From Biformimicrobium ophioploci (GTDB taxonomy: Bacteria; Pseudomonadota; Gammaproteobacteria; Pseudomonadales; Cellvibrionaceae), in assembly GCF_030270605.1 (NCBI RefSeq), contig NZ_BSYJ01000002.1, positions 434,001 to 498,000 of the forward strand: a stretch of 64,000 nucleotides of DNA. The letters run 5' to 3'. The first letter of the stretch is position 1. The number at the start of each line of letters is the position of its first letter. A program made the translations under genes and the position numbers. Under the pieces are notes generated by a model, which was given only the letters and a program-made list of their open reading frames with translations, had not been told where the DNA came from and did not search any database. This document shows positions 25,620-34,694 of this stretch, one piece after another.

Positions 25620-25641
25620 CCGGCTCCCTTGGGAGCCGGGT
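25620..25641 (+). terminator. Intercistronic hairpin after the TonB receptor gene
   Basis: Perfect 10-bp stem CCCGGCTCCC / GGGAGCCGGG with a TT loop, 22 bases past the receptor stop and 44 before the SLC13 gene. No T-run follows, so partial termination or 3'-end protection of the receptor message is more likely than full stop. Confidence 0.5.
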
Positions 25642-25684
25642 GGACCAGCCGTTTCAGGCTAACCCAGCGATTCAGAGGTAAAAA

Positions 25685-27187
25685 ATGACTAATCCAGCTC
25701 CGGCAACCAGGGGCCTGCCCGGTAGTGCAGGCAATCTGGGGCGGGCGAATTACCAGACAATCGGGCTGATTCTTGGCCCGGCGCTGTTCGCCATCATGAT
25801 GGCGCTTGGCAATGTGCAGACCACCATGGACCCCCAGGCCTGGCGTGTTGCCGCTGTGGGATTGTGGATGGCCGCCTGGTGGGCGACGGAAGCCGTGCCT
25901 GTACCGGTGACAGCATTACTGCCCATCGCAACGTTCAACCTGTTGGGTATCGCCTCGCTCAAGGAATCCACCGAGCCATACGCGAACCCCATCATCTACC
26001 TTTTCCTGGGTGCATTTATCCTGGCCCTGGCGGTGGAGAAGTGGCGCCTGCACAAGCGCATTGCACTGTTGATACTGTCCCGCACCGGGACCGACGGTAG
26101 TCGACTGGTGGGCAGCTTTATGCTGGTATCCGCGCTGCTGTCCATGTGGATGACCAATACCTCCACCACCATGATGCTGTTCCCGATTGCGGTTTCCGTG
26201 GTCAGCGTCATTATCGAAAATGTGGACGGCCTTGAGGAAAAGCAGAAGAGCGATTTCCAGACGGCAATGCTGCTTGGCCTTGCCTACGCCGCAACCATTG
26301 GTGGTCTGGCGACTCTCGTTGGTACCCCGCCCAATGCATTGCTCGCGGCGTTCCTGGCCGAGAACTATGGCATCGAGATCAGCTTCGCACAGTGGATGCT
26401 GGTCGGCGTTCCGGTTGCGATGATCATGCTGCCACTGGGCTGGCTGGTGCTGACCCGCGGCGTATACCGGGTGAATATTCCCGCGAGTGGCAAGGCGAGT
26501 GAGCATCTGGAAACACTGAAAGCTGATCTCGGGCCCATTACCAAGCCGGAGAAACGCGTTGCGATTACCTTTGCGCTGGTGGTGCTGGCGTGGATGCTGC
26601 GCAGGCCGCTGGCTTCCTTCTTCGGGCTGGAAGGCCTGAGTGATGCGGGTATCGTGATCATCGCGTCGGTATTCCTGTTCCTGTGCCCGAGTGGCGATGA
26701 CAAACAGCCGCAGCTGATGGCCTGGCAGGACGTCAACCGGCTGCCGTGGGGTGTGCTGATCCTGTTTGGTGGTGGTCTCAGCCTGGCGTCCGCGGTGTCC
26801 TCCTCCGGGCTGGCACACTGGCTGGGCGAGAGCCTCTCGCCGGTGGGTGCCCTGGGTATCGTATCCCTGATCCTGGCGGCAACCTGCCTGGTGATCTTCC
26901 TGACAGAGCTCACCAGTAACCTGGCGACGACCGCAACTTTCCTGCCGGTAGTGGCCGCGATTGCGGTGCAGGCGGATATTCCTCCGCTGATGCTGCTGGT
27001 ACCGATCACGCTCGCCGCGAGTTGCGCCTTTATGCTGCCGGTGGCGACCCCACCGAATGCGATTGTGTTTGCATCCGGCATGCTGACCATTCCGCAGATG
27101 GTTCGTGCAGGGTTCATTCTCAATATGCTGGGTATGGGTGTGCTTGCGCTGATTGCCGTCTGGTGGGCCCCGGTGGTGCTCGCGTAA
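25685..27187 (+). CDS. SLC13/DASS family sodium:dicarboxylate (anion) symporter
   Basis: Inner-membrane sodium-coupled transporter of the divalent anion symporter family, 500 residues with about eleven to twelve hydrophobic segments. Both repeats carry the substrate/sodium motif related to SNT: MTNTSTTMMLFPIA near residue 155 and TSNLATTATFLPV near residue 415, plus VGTPPNA and VATPPNAIVF. Such proteins import succinate, fumarate, malate or citrate-like acids; the exact one cannot be read. It follows the TonB receptor, and the next gene starts on the base after its stop, so it belongs to the same unit and may bring in the final carboxylate product. Confidence 0.9.
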   Translation: MTNPAPATRGLPGSAGNLGRANYQTIGLILGPALFAIMMALGNVQTTMDPQAWRVAAVGLWMAAWWATEAVPVPVTALLPIATFNLLGIASLKESTEPYANPIIYLFLGAFILALAVEKWRLHKRIALLILSRTGTDGSRLVGSFMLVSALLSMWMTNTSTTMMLFPIAVSVVSVIIENVDGLEEKQKSDFQTAMLLGLAYAATIGGLATLVGTPPNALLAAFLAENYGIEISFAQWMLVGVPVAMIMLPLGWLVLTRGVYRVNIPASGKASEHLETLKADLGPITKPEKRVAITFALVVLAWMLRRPLASFFGLEGLSDAGIVIIASVFLFLCPSGDDKQPQLMAWQDVNRLPWGVLILFGGGLSLASAVSSSGLAHWLGESLSPVGALGIVSLILAATCLVIFLTELTSNLATTATFLPVVAAIAVQADIPPLMLLVPITLAASCAFMLPVATPPNAIVFASGMLTIPQMVRAGFILNMLGMGVLALIAVWWAPVVLA

Positions 27188-28669
27188 ATGCATCGTTCAG
27201 GCACCAAAATGGCTGGCAGTATGGCGATACTGCTGGCCATTTTTTTATCGACGGTTGACGCAGCGGCCAGCGCATCAGGAAAGCACTACGGCAAGGGGTT
27301 ACCGAGGGACCTGGGCACCCTGGCGGTGCCGGATTCGGCCTATCCGGACTGGCCCCTCCAGCCTCACCAGCAACGTTACGCTGCGGTGAGTGGCGAAAGA
27401 ATGAAGCGCTGGGTGGAGCAGATCTCGGATATTGCCTTGCAAAGCCAGCGTGACGGCCACCAGTACTGGGGGCGCCTGCCGGGAACCCAATACGACCGCA
27501 TGACCATGGACCTGATGGCTGCGGAACTTAAACGGCTGGGCTTCAGCCTGGAAAGCGTTCCCTTCCGGATTCCGGAAGACTGGCGTCCGCGCCAATGGCA
27601 GGCCAGTTACGCGCTGGGTGACAGGCGGATACCGTTGCATTCCGCCTTCCCGGTTGGCAAAACCGCAGGCACGGCTGGGAAGACGATTGAGGCCGAAGCT
27701 GTGTGGGTGGGTATCGGCGCGTCCCCGGACTTTCTCGGTCGCGATGTACGCGGCAAGGCCGTTGTCATCTACAGCACCTTTGTCCCGGGCGGCCGCAGCC
27801 ACTCCGCCAGTGATCGTGCCCGTATCTTCAACGCCAACCGCAGGGCGAGTGAACTTGGGGCCGCGATGATCATCAATGTGATGGCGGTACCCGGTGATGG
27901 CCGATTCAATCCTCTCGGCGCGCCGCCGGCGCGTTACGGGGTGCCATTGATCACCATAAACCAGGATGAGGGGTTCCGGTTGCGCGATGCGCTCGGACGC
28001 GGTGAAAAGATCACTGTTTCCCTGAACCTGTCCATCGATATCCTCAGGGATGTGCCAACCAACCTGCTGGTAGCGCGACTGCCAGGTACAACAGATGAGG
28101 ATATCGTTCTTGCGGCCCATACCGATGGTTTTTTCCAGGGCGCCATGGATAACGCGTCCGGGCTTGCCAGTGGCCTGGAAATAGCCCGTTTTTATGCAAG
28201 CCAGCCGCGGCAACAGCGCAGTCGCAACCTGGTGTTTATGCTGTTCCCGGATCATCATCATGGCGAGCATGGACTAAAACAGTTCGAGCGCACCTACACG
28301 TGGGACAAGGTCGGGATTGTGCTAACGCTTGAGCATCCCGCACAAACACAGCTGTACTGGTATAACGACGACCTGATGACGTCCAATGCCATAGGTGCAT
28401 TCCGCTGGCATGTGACCGGTAGTAACTTGCTCGAAGCGATTGTGAAGGATAGCCTGCGGGAATTTGGTGTTTCGATATATACGGAAATGAACCCGCGCCC
28501 GAAGCTCACCCGTCAGGCCCCGGGCTTCCATATTATCGATCATGTGATTTATCACACGACTCTGGATGTCCCGGAGCTGGTTCCAGCCGAAGGGCTTGAA
28601 CGGTCCACCCGGGCGTTTCTTTCCATTATCGACAGGGTGAACACCCTGTCACTGGAGGAGCTGCGCTAG
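27188..28669 (+). CDS. Exported M28-family metallopeptidase with PA-domain-like insert
   Basis: Zinc exopeptidase of the aminopeptidase/glutamate carboxypeptidase family. Signal peptide in the first 27 residues; a protease-associated-like insert around 150-290 (VRGKAVVIYST, AAMIINVM, GVPLITINQDEG); the M28 core has AAHTDGF (His311), GAMDNASG (Asp321), HGEHG (Glu360) and the late YHTTLD (His456), which agree with the di-zinc ligand pattern. 493 residues. Starts immediately after the SLC13 stop. PA-plus-M28 architecture recalls enzymes that trim acidic peptides, which would suit carboxylate uptake by its neighbour; substrate is inference. Confidence 0.85.
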   Translation: MHRSGTKMAGSMAILLAIFLSTVDAAASASGKHYGKGLPRDLGTLAVPDSAYPDWPLQPHQQRYAAVSGERMKRWVEQISDIALQSQRDGHQYWGRLPGTQYDRMTMDLMAAELKRLGFSLESVPFRIPEDWRPRQWQASYALGDRRIPLHSAFPVGKTAGTAGKTIEAEAVWVGIGASPDFLGRDVRGKAVVIYSTFVPGGRSHSASDRARIFNANRRASELGAAMIINVMAVPGDGRFNPLGAPPARYGVPLITINQDEGFRLRDALGRGEKITVSLNLSIDILRDVPTNLLVARLPGTTDEDIVLAAHTDGFFQGAMDNASGLASGLEIARFYASQPRQQRSRNLVFMLFPDHHHGEHGLKQFERTYTWDKVGIVLTLEHPAQTQLYWYNDDLMTSNAIGAFRWHVTGSNLLEAIVKDSLREFGVSIYTEMNPRPKLTRQAPGFHIIDHVIYHTTLDVPELVPAEGLERSTRAFLSIIDRVNTLSLEELR

Positions 28670-28686
28670 CGCAACCGGCCAACTGC

Positions 28687-30099
28687 ATGAGAACGATGAA
28701 AAAGCTCAACTCGATCCTGCCTTTTTTACTTTCACTGATGACCGCTGGCTGGCTGAATGCGCAGGCCGCAGATGTACCGGAAAGTGTAGAGGCTGTCTTT
28801 GCCGCTGAGTGGCAAACCCAGAAGGTACTGGATGTGGAAGCAGCCCTGGCGAAGGCTCAGGCTGACCTGGGCCTGATACCAGGCTGGGCCGCCGAAGAAA
28901 TCGCGCAGAAGGCGGATACGCGCTACGCGCCGCAGGATGCGCTTGCCGAGGAGTTCCGCAAGGTACGGCATCGCATGGTGGCGCTGCTGAATGTCTGGCA
29001 GCGCTCGCTGGACAAGGGCGCCGAGCAGTACATGCATTTTGGTGCAACGACGGTGGATATCTACGATACCGTTATGGTGCTACAGCTCCGCGATGCCAGT
29101 AGCCTGCTGATTGCAGATCTGCTGGAACTGGAAGATATCCTGATCGAGCTGGCGAGGGCCCACAAGGATACCGTGATGATCGGCCGTACCCTCGGTCAGC
29201 ATGCACTACCCATTACGTTCGGCAAGAAGGTCAGTACCTGGCTGGGCGAAAACCGTCGCAATATCGAGCGGTTGCAGGCGGTGCGGGCCAAGCTGGATCG
29301 TTCCGCCATCCTGAAAGGTGCTGTAGGCAGCTATCTGGGTCTGGGCGACAAGGGTATCGAACTCGAGCGCGCTTTTGCCTCACACCTTGGTATGGCAGAG
29401 CCCTATCCGGATGACTGGCACGGTGCACGGGATCTGTTCGCTGAATATGCCCTCATGCTCGCCATCATCAGCCGTTCCTATGGCCGTATCGGCAATGAAC
29501 TGTTCCTCTTGCAGATGACAGATATCGGCGAGACCGAAGAAGTGCGGGCGAAAACCGCAGTGGGCAGCAGCACCATGCCCCACAAGAAAAACCCGAGTAA
29601 GTCTGAGGCGTTGATCCACTATTCGCGGATAGTCCCGCGTACCGCAGAAATCCTGCTCGATGACATGGTCAACGTCTTCGAGCGTGACAATACCTCGCGC
29701 AGCAACCGCGTGCTCGAGGAGATTTCAACGGATGCCGCAGATATGCTGGATACGGCCCGGCAGTTGCTCGGTAACCTCAAGGTCAACAAGCAGGCGATGG
29801 CTGCCAATATCGAAAAAACCAACGGGCTGATACTGGCCCAGCGTGTAACCTTTGCGCTGGCAGAGGAGCTTGGCAAGACCAATGCCAACGACCGCATGCA
29901 CAAACTGGCAGTGCAGGCGCGGGATCAGGGCGTGTCCCTGCGTAATGCGCTGGAACAGGACCCACAGTTGTCCGGGTACTTCACTGCAGTCCAGCTGGAT
30001 CAACTGTTCGATGCCTCCAGCTATACCGGCCTCGCTGCAGAGCAGGTAGAGGCAGTGATTGCTTATTGCCTGGCGCGCCGTGCGCAGAATGCCCGCTGA
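28687..30099 (+). CDS. Fumarase/aspartase-superfamily lyase with signal peptide
   Basis: Homotetrameric lyase family that includes adenylosuccinate lyase, argininosuccinate lyase, EDDS lyase and 3-carboxymuconate cycloisomerase. Three conserved regions are present: MHFGATTVDIYDT, GRTLGQHALPITFGKK, and the superfamily signature GSSTMPHKKNP, nearest to PurB/PcaB forms. Strikingly, residues 1-27 form a signal peptide (LPFLLSLMTAGWLNAQA), so this enzyme is predicted to act outside the cytoplasm, which is unusual for the superfamily. Length 470. Tightly packed between the M28 peptidase and an SGNH-like gene. A C-N or C-O bond cleavage releasing fumarate, or a cycloisomerisation, are the options. 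Confidence 0.87.
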   Translation: MRTMKKLNSILPFLLSLMTAGWLNAQAADVPESVEAVFAAEWQTQKVLDVEAALAKAQADLGLIPGWAAEEIAQKADTRYAPQDALAEEFRKVRHRMVALLNVWQRSLDKGAEQYMHFGATTVDIYDTVMVLQLRDASSLLIADLLELEDILIELARAHKDTVMIGRTLGQHALPITFGKKVSTWLGENRRNIERLQAVRAKLDRSAILKGAVGSYLGLGDKGIELERAFASHLGMAEPYPDDWHGARDLFAEYALMLAIISRSYGRIGNELFLLQMTDIGETEEVRAKTAVGSSTMPHKKNPSKSEALIHYSRIVPRTAEILLDDMVNVFERDNTSRSNRVLEEISTDAADMLDTARQLLGNLKVNKQAMAANIEKTNGLILAQRVTFALAEELGKTNANDRMHKLAVQARDQGVSLRNALEQDPQLSGYFTAVQLDQLFDASSYTGLAAEQVEAVIAYCLARRAQNAR

Positions 30100-30100
30100 T

Positions 30101-30910
30101 ATGCGGACAGCGTTTGCGTTATTTGCGCTTCAGTGCTCACTCGTTTTGGGGTTGCCAGCGAAAGCGCTGGCTGTGCCGGAAGATAGCGGGCCCGAGCGTG
30201 TCCTGTATGTGGGAAACAGCCTGTCGTTCTACAACAATGGGCTGCACACCCATGTCACTAACTTGCTGAAATCAGCAGGGCGCTGGCACCCGGGTAATAG
30301 CAAGCAGCAGTTGCTGACGTTGTCGGCCGGCGGACTGGAAGAATCCTATCCCGGACTGGTTGCCCGGCTGGAGGCGCCCGAGGGCAGGTGGAGCGCTGTT
30401 GTATTTCATGGGCGTAGCAGTGACCCGGTCAATCCGCGGCGCCAGCAGGCGTTTCGTGAGGGGGTTGCACGCTTTGCAGAGGCGATCAGTGCGGCCGGTG
30501 CAGAGCCCGTTCTGCTAGAGACGTGGGCTTATCCGGGGCGGGTGGGCATGACCGAGGCGGTAGCGGACGCTTACCTGCATGAAGCGGAGCAGCATGGAAT
30601 TCGGGTCATACCGGCGGGGCTGGCATTCAGTTACGTGCGGGAAAGGTTCCCGGAAATTGAACTGTTCAGTGCAGACATTGAAACATTCGATGAAAATGGA
30701 AAGCCGCTGCTGCGCCGTGTGCTGCGCCACCCGAGCCTTGCCGGCACCTATCTGGCGGCATGTGTGATCTATGCCTCACTGTATGGTGAATCACCCGAAG
30801 GCTTGCCATATAGGGCGGGGCTTTCTGCGGATATTGTATCCAAGCTGCAGCAATCCGCTTGGGCAGTTGTTCAGCAGTTTCTCCAATCCAGGTCCTCACA
30901 CATAAAATGA
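30101..30910 (+). CDS. Exported SGNH/GDSL hydrolase-like protein (DUF4886-like)
   Basis: Signal peptide (FALFALQCSLVLGLPAKALA) followed by an SGNH-type start motif VLYVGNSLSFYNNG, a GGLEESYPG segment, VVFHGRSSDP, and the late HPSLAGTYLAACVIYASLYG block seen in SGNH-like exported proteins of the DUF4886 type. These are esterase-like folds, but the substrate is unknown. About 269 residues from ATG 30101; ATG 30089, which overlaps the lyase stop, is an alternative. Last gene of the receptor unit; its end overlaps the convergent HupE gene by 15 bases. Confidence 0.75.
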   Translation: MRTAFALFALQCSLVLGLPAKALAVPEDSGPERVLYVGNSLSFYNNGLHTHVTNLLKSAGRWHPGNSKQQLLTLSAGGLEESYPGLVARLEAPEGRWSAVVFHGRSSDPVNPRRQQAFREGVARFAEAISAAGAEPVLLETWAYPGRVGMTEAVADAYLHEAEQHGIRVIPAGLAFSYVRERFPEIELFSADIETFDENGKPLLRRVLRHPSLAGTYLAACVIYASLYGESPEGLPYRAGLSADIVSKLQQSAWAVVQQFLQSRSSHIK

Positions 30911-31891
30911 AGCGACCCGCTCAATAGTCCAGAACATCGCCAGGCTGCCAATCGCATAGGTGGTTGCCAGTCTGGCATATTGCCGGTAGCGCTCCGACAC
31001 ACCTTTTACCAAGAACGCCAGGCATACAACACCAAGCACGAACGCCAGCTGGCCGGCTTCCACGCCTACATTGAAAAACAGCAATGCCAGTGGAATCTCA
31101 GTCGGGGGCAGGCCTACTTCAGAGAGCGCGCCGGCAAAACCAAATCCGTGCAGTAAGCCGAACGAGAATGCCACCAGCCACGGCTTGCGATAACTGAGTC
31201 CGATCTGGCCCCGTTGAGCGCGTACTATCTCTACCGCGAGGAACAGGATGCTGAGCGCGATAATTGCTTCCACCGGTGCTTGCGGAAAGCTGACAACGCC
31301 GAGTGTGGCCGCTGTTAGCGTGATACTGTGCGCAACGGTAAATGCGGTAATGGTTGCGACCAGCTTGCGCCAGCCTATGACGACCAGCAACAGGGCGAAG
31401 ACGAACAGCAGGTGATCGATACCCAGCAGGATATGTTCCACCCCGAGGATGAAGTAGGTACTGATAACCTCCATCACGGACGGCGCTGCGCTTACCGTGA
31501 ATGTATGCTGTTTGGGGGTGAGGCGGACCGTCTGTACCGGCAGTTCCATCAGGCTGATGCGTGCAAGTGCATCAGTCATGGAATGCTGCAGGCCCTCGAC
31601 CCTTACTTCTCTCCCCGCGAGGCTGCCGCTGCATAGCAGCCTCCAGCTCTGCAGGATGGCCCCGGTCACTTCCCGGGCAAGCTTCTCGCCCTGGGCGTTA
31701 CAGTCCTGCGGAAACGCGGGTTCCATCGGCGCGGGTATGCCACCGCGGATCGGCATCTTCCACACCACGTTGTAGGCACCGGGGCCGGTTTCATTGATTT
31801 CCAGATAGGCGGGTTTGATCTCGTGCGCCTGTATCGCCTGGCTCGAAAGCAGCAGTAACGGCCCCAGCAGCAGGTACAGCAGCTTCTTCAT
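30896..31891 (-). CDS. HupE/UreJ-family membrane protein
   Basis: Exported N-terminal part (signal peptide, then a soluble beta-type domain to about residue 140) joined to a six- to seven-helix HupE/UreJ-like membrane domain. The metal-binding pattern GVEHILLGIDHLLF (His-x5-Asp-His) is intact, and GLLHGFGFAGALSEVGLP is the second family block. HupE relatives carry nickel or cobalt; this two-part form has no assigned cargo. The start (31891) overlaps the PpiC gene end by four bases, and the order DUF3604-PpiC-HupE reads as one operon. Length 331. Confidence 0.85.
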   Translation of the reverse strand: MKKLLYLLLGPLLLLSSQAIQAHEIKPAYLEINETGPGAYNVVWKMPIRGGIPAPMEPAFPQDCNAQGEKLAREVTGAILQSWRLLCSGSLAGREVRVEGLQHSMTDALARISLMELPVQTVRLTPKQHTFTVSAAPSVMEVISTYFILGVEHILLGIDHLLFVFALLLVVIGWRKLVATITAFTVAHSITLTAATLGVVSFPQAPVEAIIALSILFLAVEIVRAQRGQIGLSYRKPWLVAFSFGLLHGFGFAGALSEVGLPPTEIPLALLFFNVGVEAGQLAFVLGVVCLAFLVKGVSERYRQYARLATTYAIGSLAMFWTIERVASFYV

Positions 31892-32772
31892 TCTTCCTGC
31901 ACCTCTGCAAGCTCCACTGCGCTGTCGTCCAGCGGTGCCATCACAACCTGATATTGTTCTCTGAGGGAGCGGTAGAATGCCAACTCCGCTTCCTCGCGCC
32001 GTTCCCGTCGCCATTCCCTTTCCACCTTGTCGCGGACTTCGGAAAGGGCGACAGGCCTTGCAGGTTCGGCTTCTGATAGCAGTACAAGATGTAGCCCATA
32101 CCCGGAAGCAATCGGGCCATGCCATTCCCCCACGGGGGATTTCAGCAGGGCATCGGCAAACATCTGGCCGAACTGGCGCGACACCTGAGAGATCTCTGAA
32201 TCGCTAAAACTGGAGGCGAGCATGATCGGATCCCCCAGGGTATCAATGCCCTGCGCAGGCGCCTGCTGCAATTTCTTGAGCAGCTGCCCGGCATCCTGCG
32301 CGAGCTTTTCTCCGCGCTTGTCGGGGTTGAGGTAGACATGGGAAAAGCTGTACCGGGCCGGTTCCTCAAAGGAGGACGCATTGTTGTCGAGGTAGACCTG
32401 CAGCTCTTCGTCTGTCGGTTGCAGCATGTCGGTGATATCGGCGGAAATGAAGTCCATCTTCTGGGCCAGTCGCCGCCGTACAATGGCGTCGTGCTGGTCC
32501 AGACCCAGGGCGATGGCTTCCCGATAGAGGATTTCCTCGCGGATATCGTTCTCCAGCAGGCCCTGTAGTTCGTCCCGCGTCGGCATACGCTGCCATTTCC
32601 GCTCGAACAGTGCGATATGCCGTTCGATGTCCTGTGCGGATAGGACTATCTCTTTCTGACTGTCGGACTCGCCGCCGCGTTCGATGCCATAAAGCACGAA
32701 CAGCAGGGCACCCAGTACTCCGAAATGTAATAGCGGTTCTTTGATTATTGTTCTCAGCAAGGTTGTCTCCAT
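31888..32772 (-). CDS. Membrane-anchored parvulin-type peptidyl-prolyl isomerase
   Basis: Chaperone-like PpiC/SurA-related protein. One N-terminal membrane helix (LLHFGVLGALLFVLYGI, residues 14-30), an alpha-helical chaperone arm (residues 45-140), then a rotamase-like domain about 140-255 (ARYSFSHVYLNPD, FGQMFADALL, GEWHGPIASGYGLHLVLLSE). Basic C-terminal tail. 294 residues, active domain facing the periplasm. Coupled to HupE by a four-base overlap and to the DUF3604 gene by one base, so it probably folds one of those exported partners. Confidence 0.88.
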   Translation of the reverse strand: METTLLRTIIKEPLLHFGVLGALLFVLYGIERGGESDSQKEIVLSAQDIERHIALFERKWQRMPTRDELQGLLENDIREEILYREAIALGLDQHDAIVRRRLAQKMDFISADITDMLQPTDEELQVYLDNNASSFEEPARYSFSHVYLNPDKRGEKLAQDAGQLLKKLQQAPAQGIDTLGDPIMLASSFSDSEISQVSRQFGQMFADALLKSPVGEWHGPIASGYGLHLVLLSEAEPARPVALSEVRDKVEREWRRERREEAELAFYRSLREQYQVVMAPLDDSAVELAEVQEE

Positions 32773-32773
32773 T

Positions 32774-34600
32774 TTACTTTTCAGGCGTATACCAGATTGG
32801 TGAGGTCCAGGCCCGTTCCTGAATTGATACAGGTAGGTCTTTCCTGGGCGGTATGCCCAGTGACACTGCGTCGTATGTGGACCAGCGCGGTGTTGGGATT
32901 TCCAGTACGCGTACGTAATAGAAGGCGTGCTGTCCGGGTTTGAATTCCGGATCTGTCCATACTGTACTCAGCTGAGTGTCGCCGATGTCGTTTCGATAGG
33001 TCGCCGTTTTCGGGTCGACGGTATTGCCGACAGAGGGCACCTTCCCGTCTTTTCCAACCTTACGCGCGTCAGACAGGGCAACATCGAATATTTTTTCATG
33101 CGTCTTGTCTCCATCGACCCAGCCTTTGATTACCTGAATACGATCAAGGTTTGCACCTTCCGCTTCCTTCATTGCTTGAATGACGAAGGATGGCGCTTTC
33201 CCGTTCACACTTGGCGGTAGATCGCTACCCATCGGGACGCCAGTTTCGTAGGCGGTACTAAGCCAGTCGCCCTTTAGCATGTCTTTCTTGAAGTCATAGC
33301 CGCCAAAAAAGCGCACCTTCATACGTGTCCCGGAAGTCGCAAAGGTTTCCTTGCGTTCCAGCGCTGCATAGATTTCTTCACGGGTATTGGATTTTGCCCA
33401 CACACCCGCAACTCCACCGGAGCCAAACAGGCGCAGTTGCTGCTTGTTGGCCTCTTTAAACCCGGGGGGGCCGTTCAGCCGGTGTTCAGCGCTATTCTCC
33501 ATGGCAAATTTGCCGGTATAGTTATCTTCCTCAATGGATGCTGCCGAATTATGTGAATCTGAATCACCGATGAGGCCGTATTTAAAGGGATTTCCTTTAC
33601 CAGCAGCTTCAAACGCGATACCCCTCCGGTAAGCCTCTCGCATGTAGCTGCCCACCTGTACCTTTGCCGGGGTCGCATCTGCGGACAGGTTGTATTCCCA
33701 CAGCTCGAAATTGGCAAACTCATCATTGGGGGATAGCTTGGGGTGGGTTTCCGAGGTGCCCTTGATCTGGCTGACCTCATACAGCGGCTCATTGCGGATG
33801 CGAGTGGCACTGTACTCTGCAGACACAGGCTGTCCCCTGGAGTCGGTATCCTGGAACATCAGTCCCTCACTGGCGTTAGCATTGTGGGGGATTGCCAGCA
33901 AGGTGGCGCCACCAGCACGGATTTTCTCCATCCATGCCCAAAGATCTTCTGGTTTGTCAGAGTCCAGAGCGGAGAAGGGCAGGTCGGGGACGCCGGTCTT
34001 GTCCTTGAAGATAACCACCCTATGCAAGTTGTTCTTTTGGGGGTTGGAGGTCCATTCGTATCCGATGAACGTTGTGAACTTTCCGGGCTGGTTATGAGCG
34101 TTGGCTATTTCGACGACTTTCGCCCAGATTGGCTTGCTGATTTTCGGATCAGCTAGCTGCGGGTCTGACCGTCCCTCACTCATATCAGTAAGAATCTGGG
34201 CAAATGCAGCGAAAGCTACTGCCTGGTCGTCGGAGGTGACCTTTTTGGCTATATCCAGTTTACTGAGCGGACTGTCTTCATTGCTCATTTCTCGAAAGAC
34301 GCCCAGATACTCTGCATGGTCAGATACCATGTACCAGTCAAGAGGTTTTTTAATGGTCAGTTCCGGGCCGCCACCGCCCCCCGGGATAGACTCCCCTTTG
34401 GCCCAGCGATATGCGTGGTCCGGATTTGTAATAGCGCCATTGGTAAACGCATCAAATGAGTAGTCGGTATGAATGTGAAAGTTACCGAAGAAGGCTTCCC
34501 GGTGGGGATAGGTTTTTGCGGACTTTTCTTCGCCAATAACCAGAGGCGTCAGGCTGAGTGTGACGGCAAACGCCAGTGGGCGGAATTTTGAGAATGACAT
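32774..34600 (-). CDS. Exported DUF3604 protein (PHP-like metal-binding)
   Basis: Large exported protein of the DUF3604 family, biochemical activity unknown. After a signal peptide the core opens with FFGNFHIHTDYSFDAF, a PHP-type HxH metal motif; YMVSDHAEYLG and GDSDSH supply further His/Asp ligands, suggesting a metal-dependent hydrolase. 608 residues from ATG 34600; an upstream ATG at 34651 would add 17 residues before the signal peptide and is less likely. First gene of the minus-strand unit with the PpiC and HupE genes, a partnership that recurs in related bacteria to my knowledge. Confidence 0.85.
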   Translation of the reverse strand: MSFSKFRPLAFAVTLSLTPLVIGEEKSAKTYPHREAFFGNFHIHTDYSFDAFTNGAITNPDHAYRWAKGESIPGGGGGPELTIKKPLDWYMVSDHAEYLGVFREMSNEDSPLSKLDIAKKVTSDDQAVAFAAFAQILTDMSEGRSDPQLADPKISKPIWAKVVEIANAHNQPGKFTTFIGYEWTSNPQKNNLHRVVIFKDKTGVPDLPFSALDSDKPEDLWAWMEKIRAGGATLLAIPHNANASEGLMFQDTDSRGQPVSAEYSATRIRNEPLYEVSQIKGTSETHPKLSPNDEFANFELWEYNLSADATPAKVQVGSYMREAYRRGIAFEAAGKGNPFKYGLIGDSDSHNSAASIEEDNYTGKFAMENSAEHRLNGPPGFKEANKQQLRLFGSGGVAGVWAKSNTREEIYAALERKETFATSGTRMKVRFFGGYDFKKDMLKGDWLSTAYETGVPMGSDLPPSVNGKAPSFVIQAMKEAEGANLDRIQVIKGWVDGDKTHEKIFDVALSDARKVGKDGKVPSVGNTVDPKTATYRNDIGDTQLSTVWTDPEFKPGQHAFYYVRVLEIPTPRWSTYDAVSLGIPPRKDLPVSIQERAWTSPIWYTPEK

Positions 34601-34694
34601 AACGGCCAACCGAGTTCTTGGAAGGAAAATCCTTCGGGAATTGTAGAACACGGCTGCCGCGCGGTCCGGCTATGGCCTCGAAGCCGGGGGGATA

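Noticed and set aside
25916-27193. 425-codon open frame antisense to the SLC13 gene
   Set aside because: Composition dominated by His, Gln and Arg, typical of antisense to hydrophobic membrane-protein codons.
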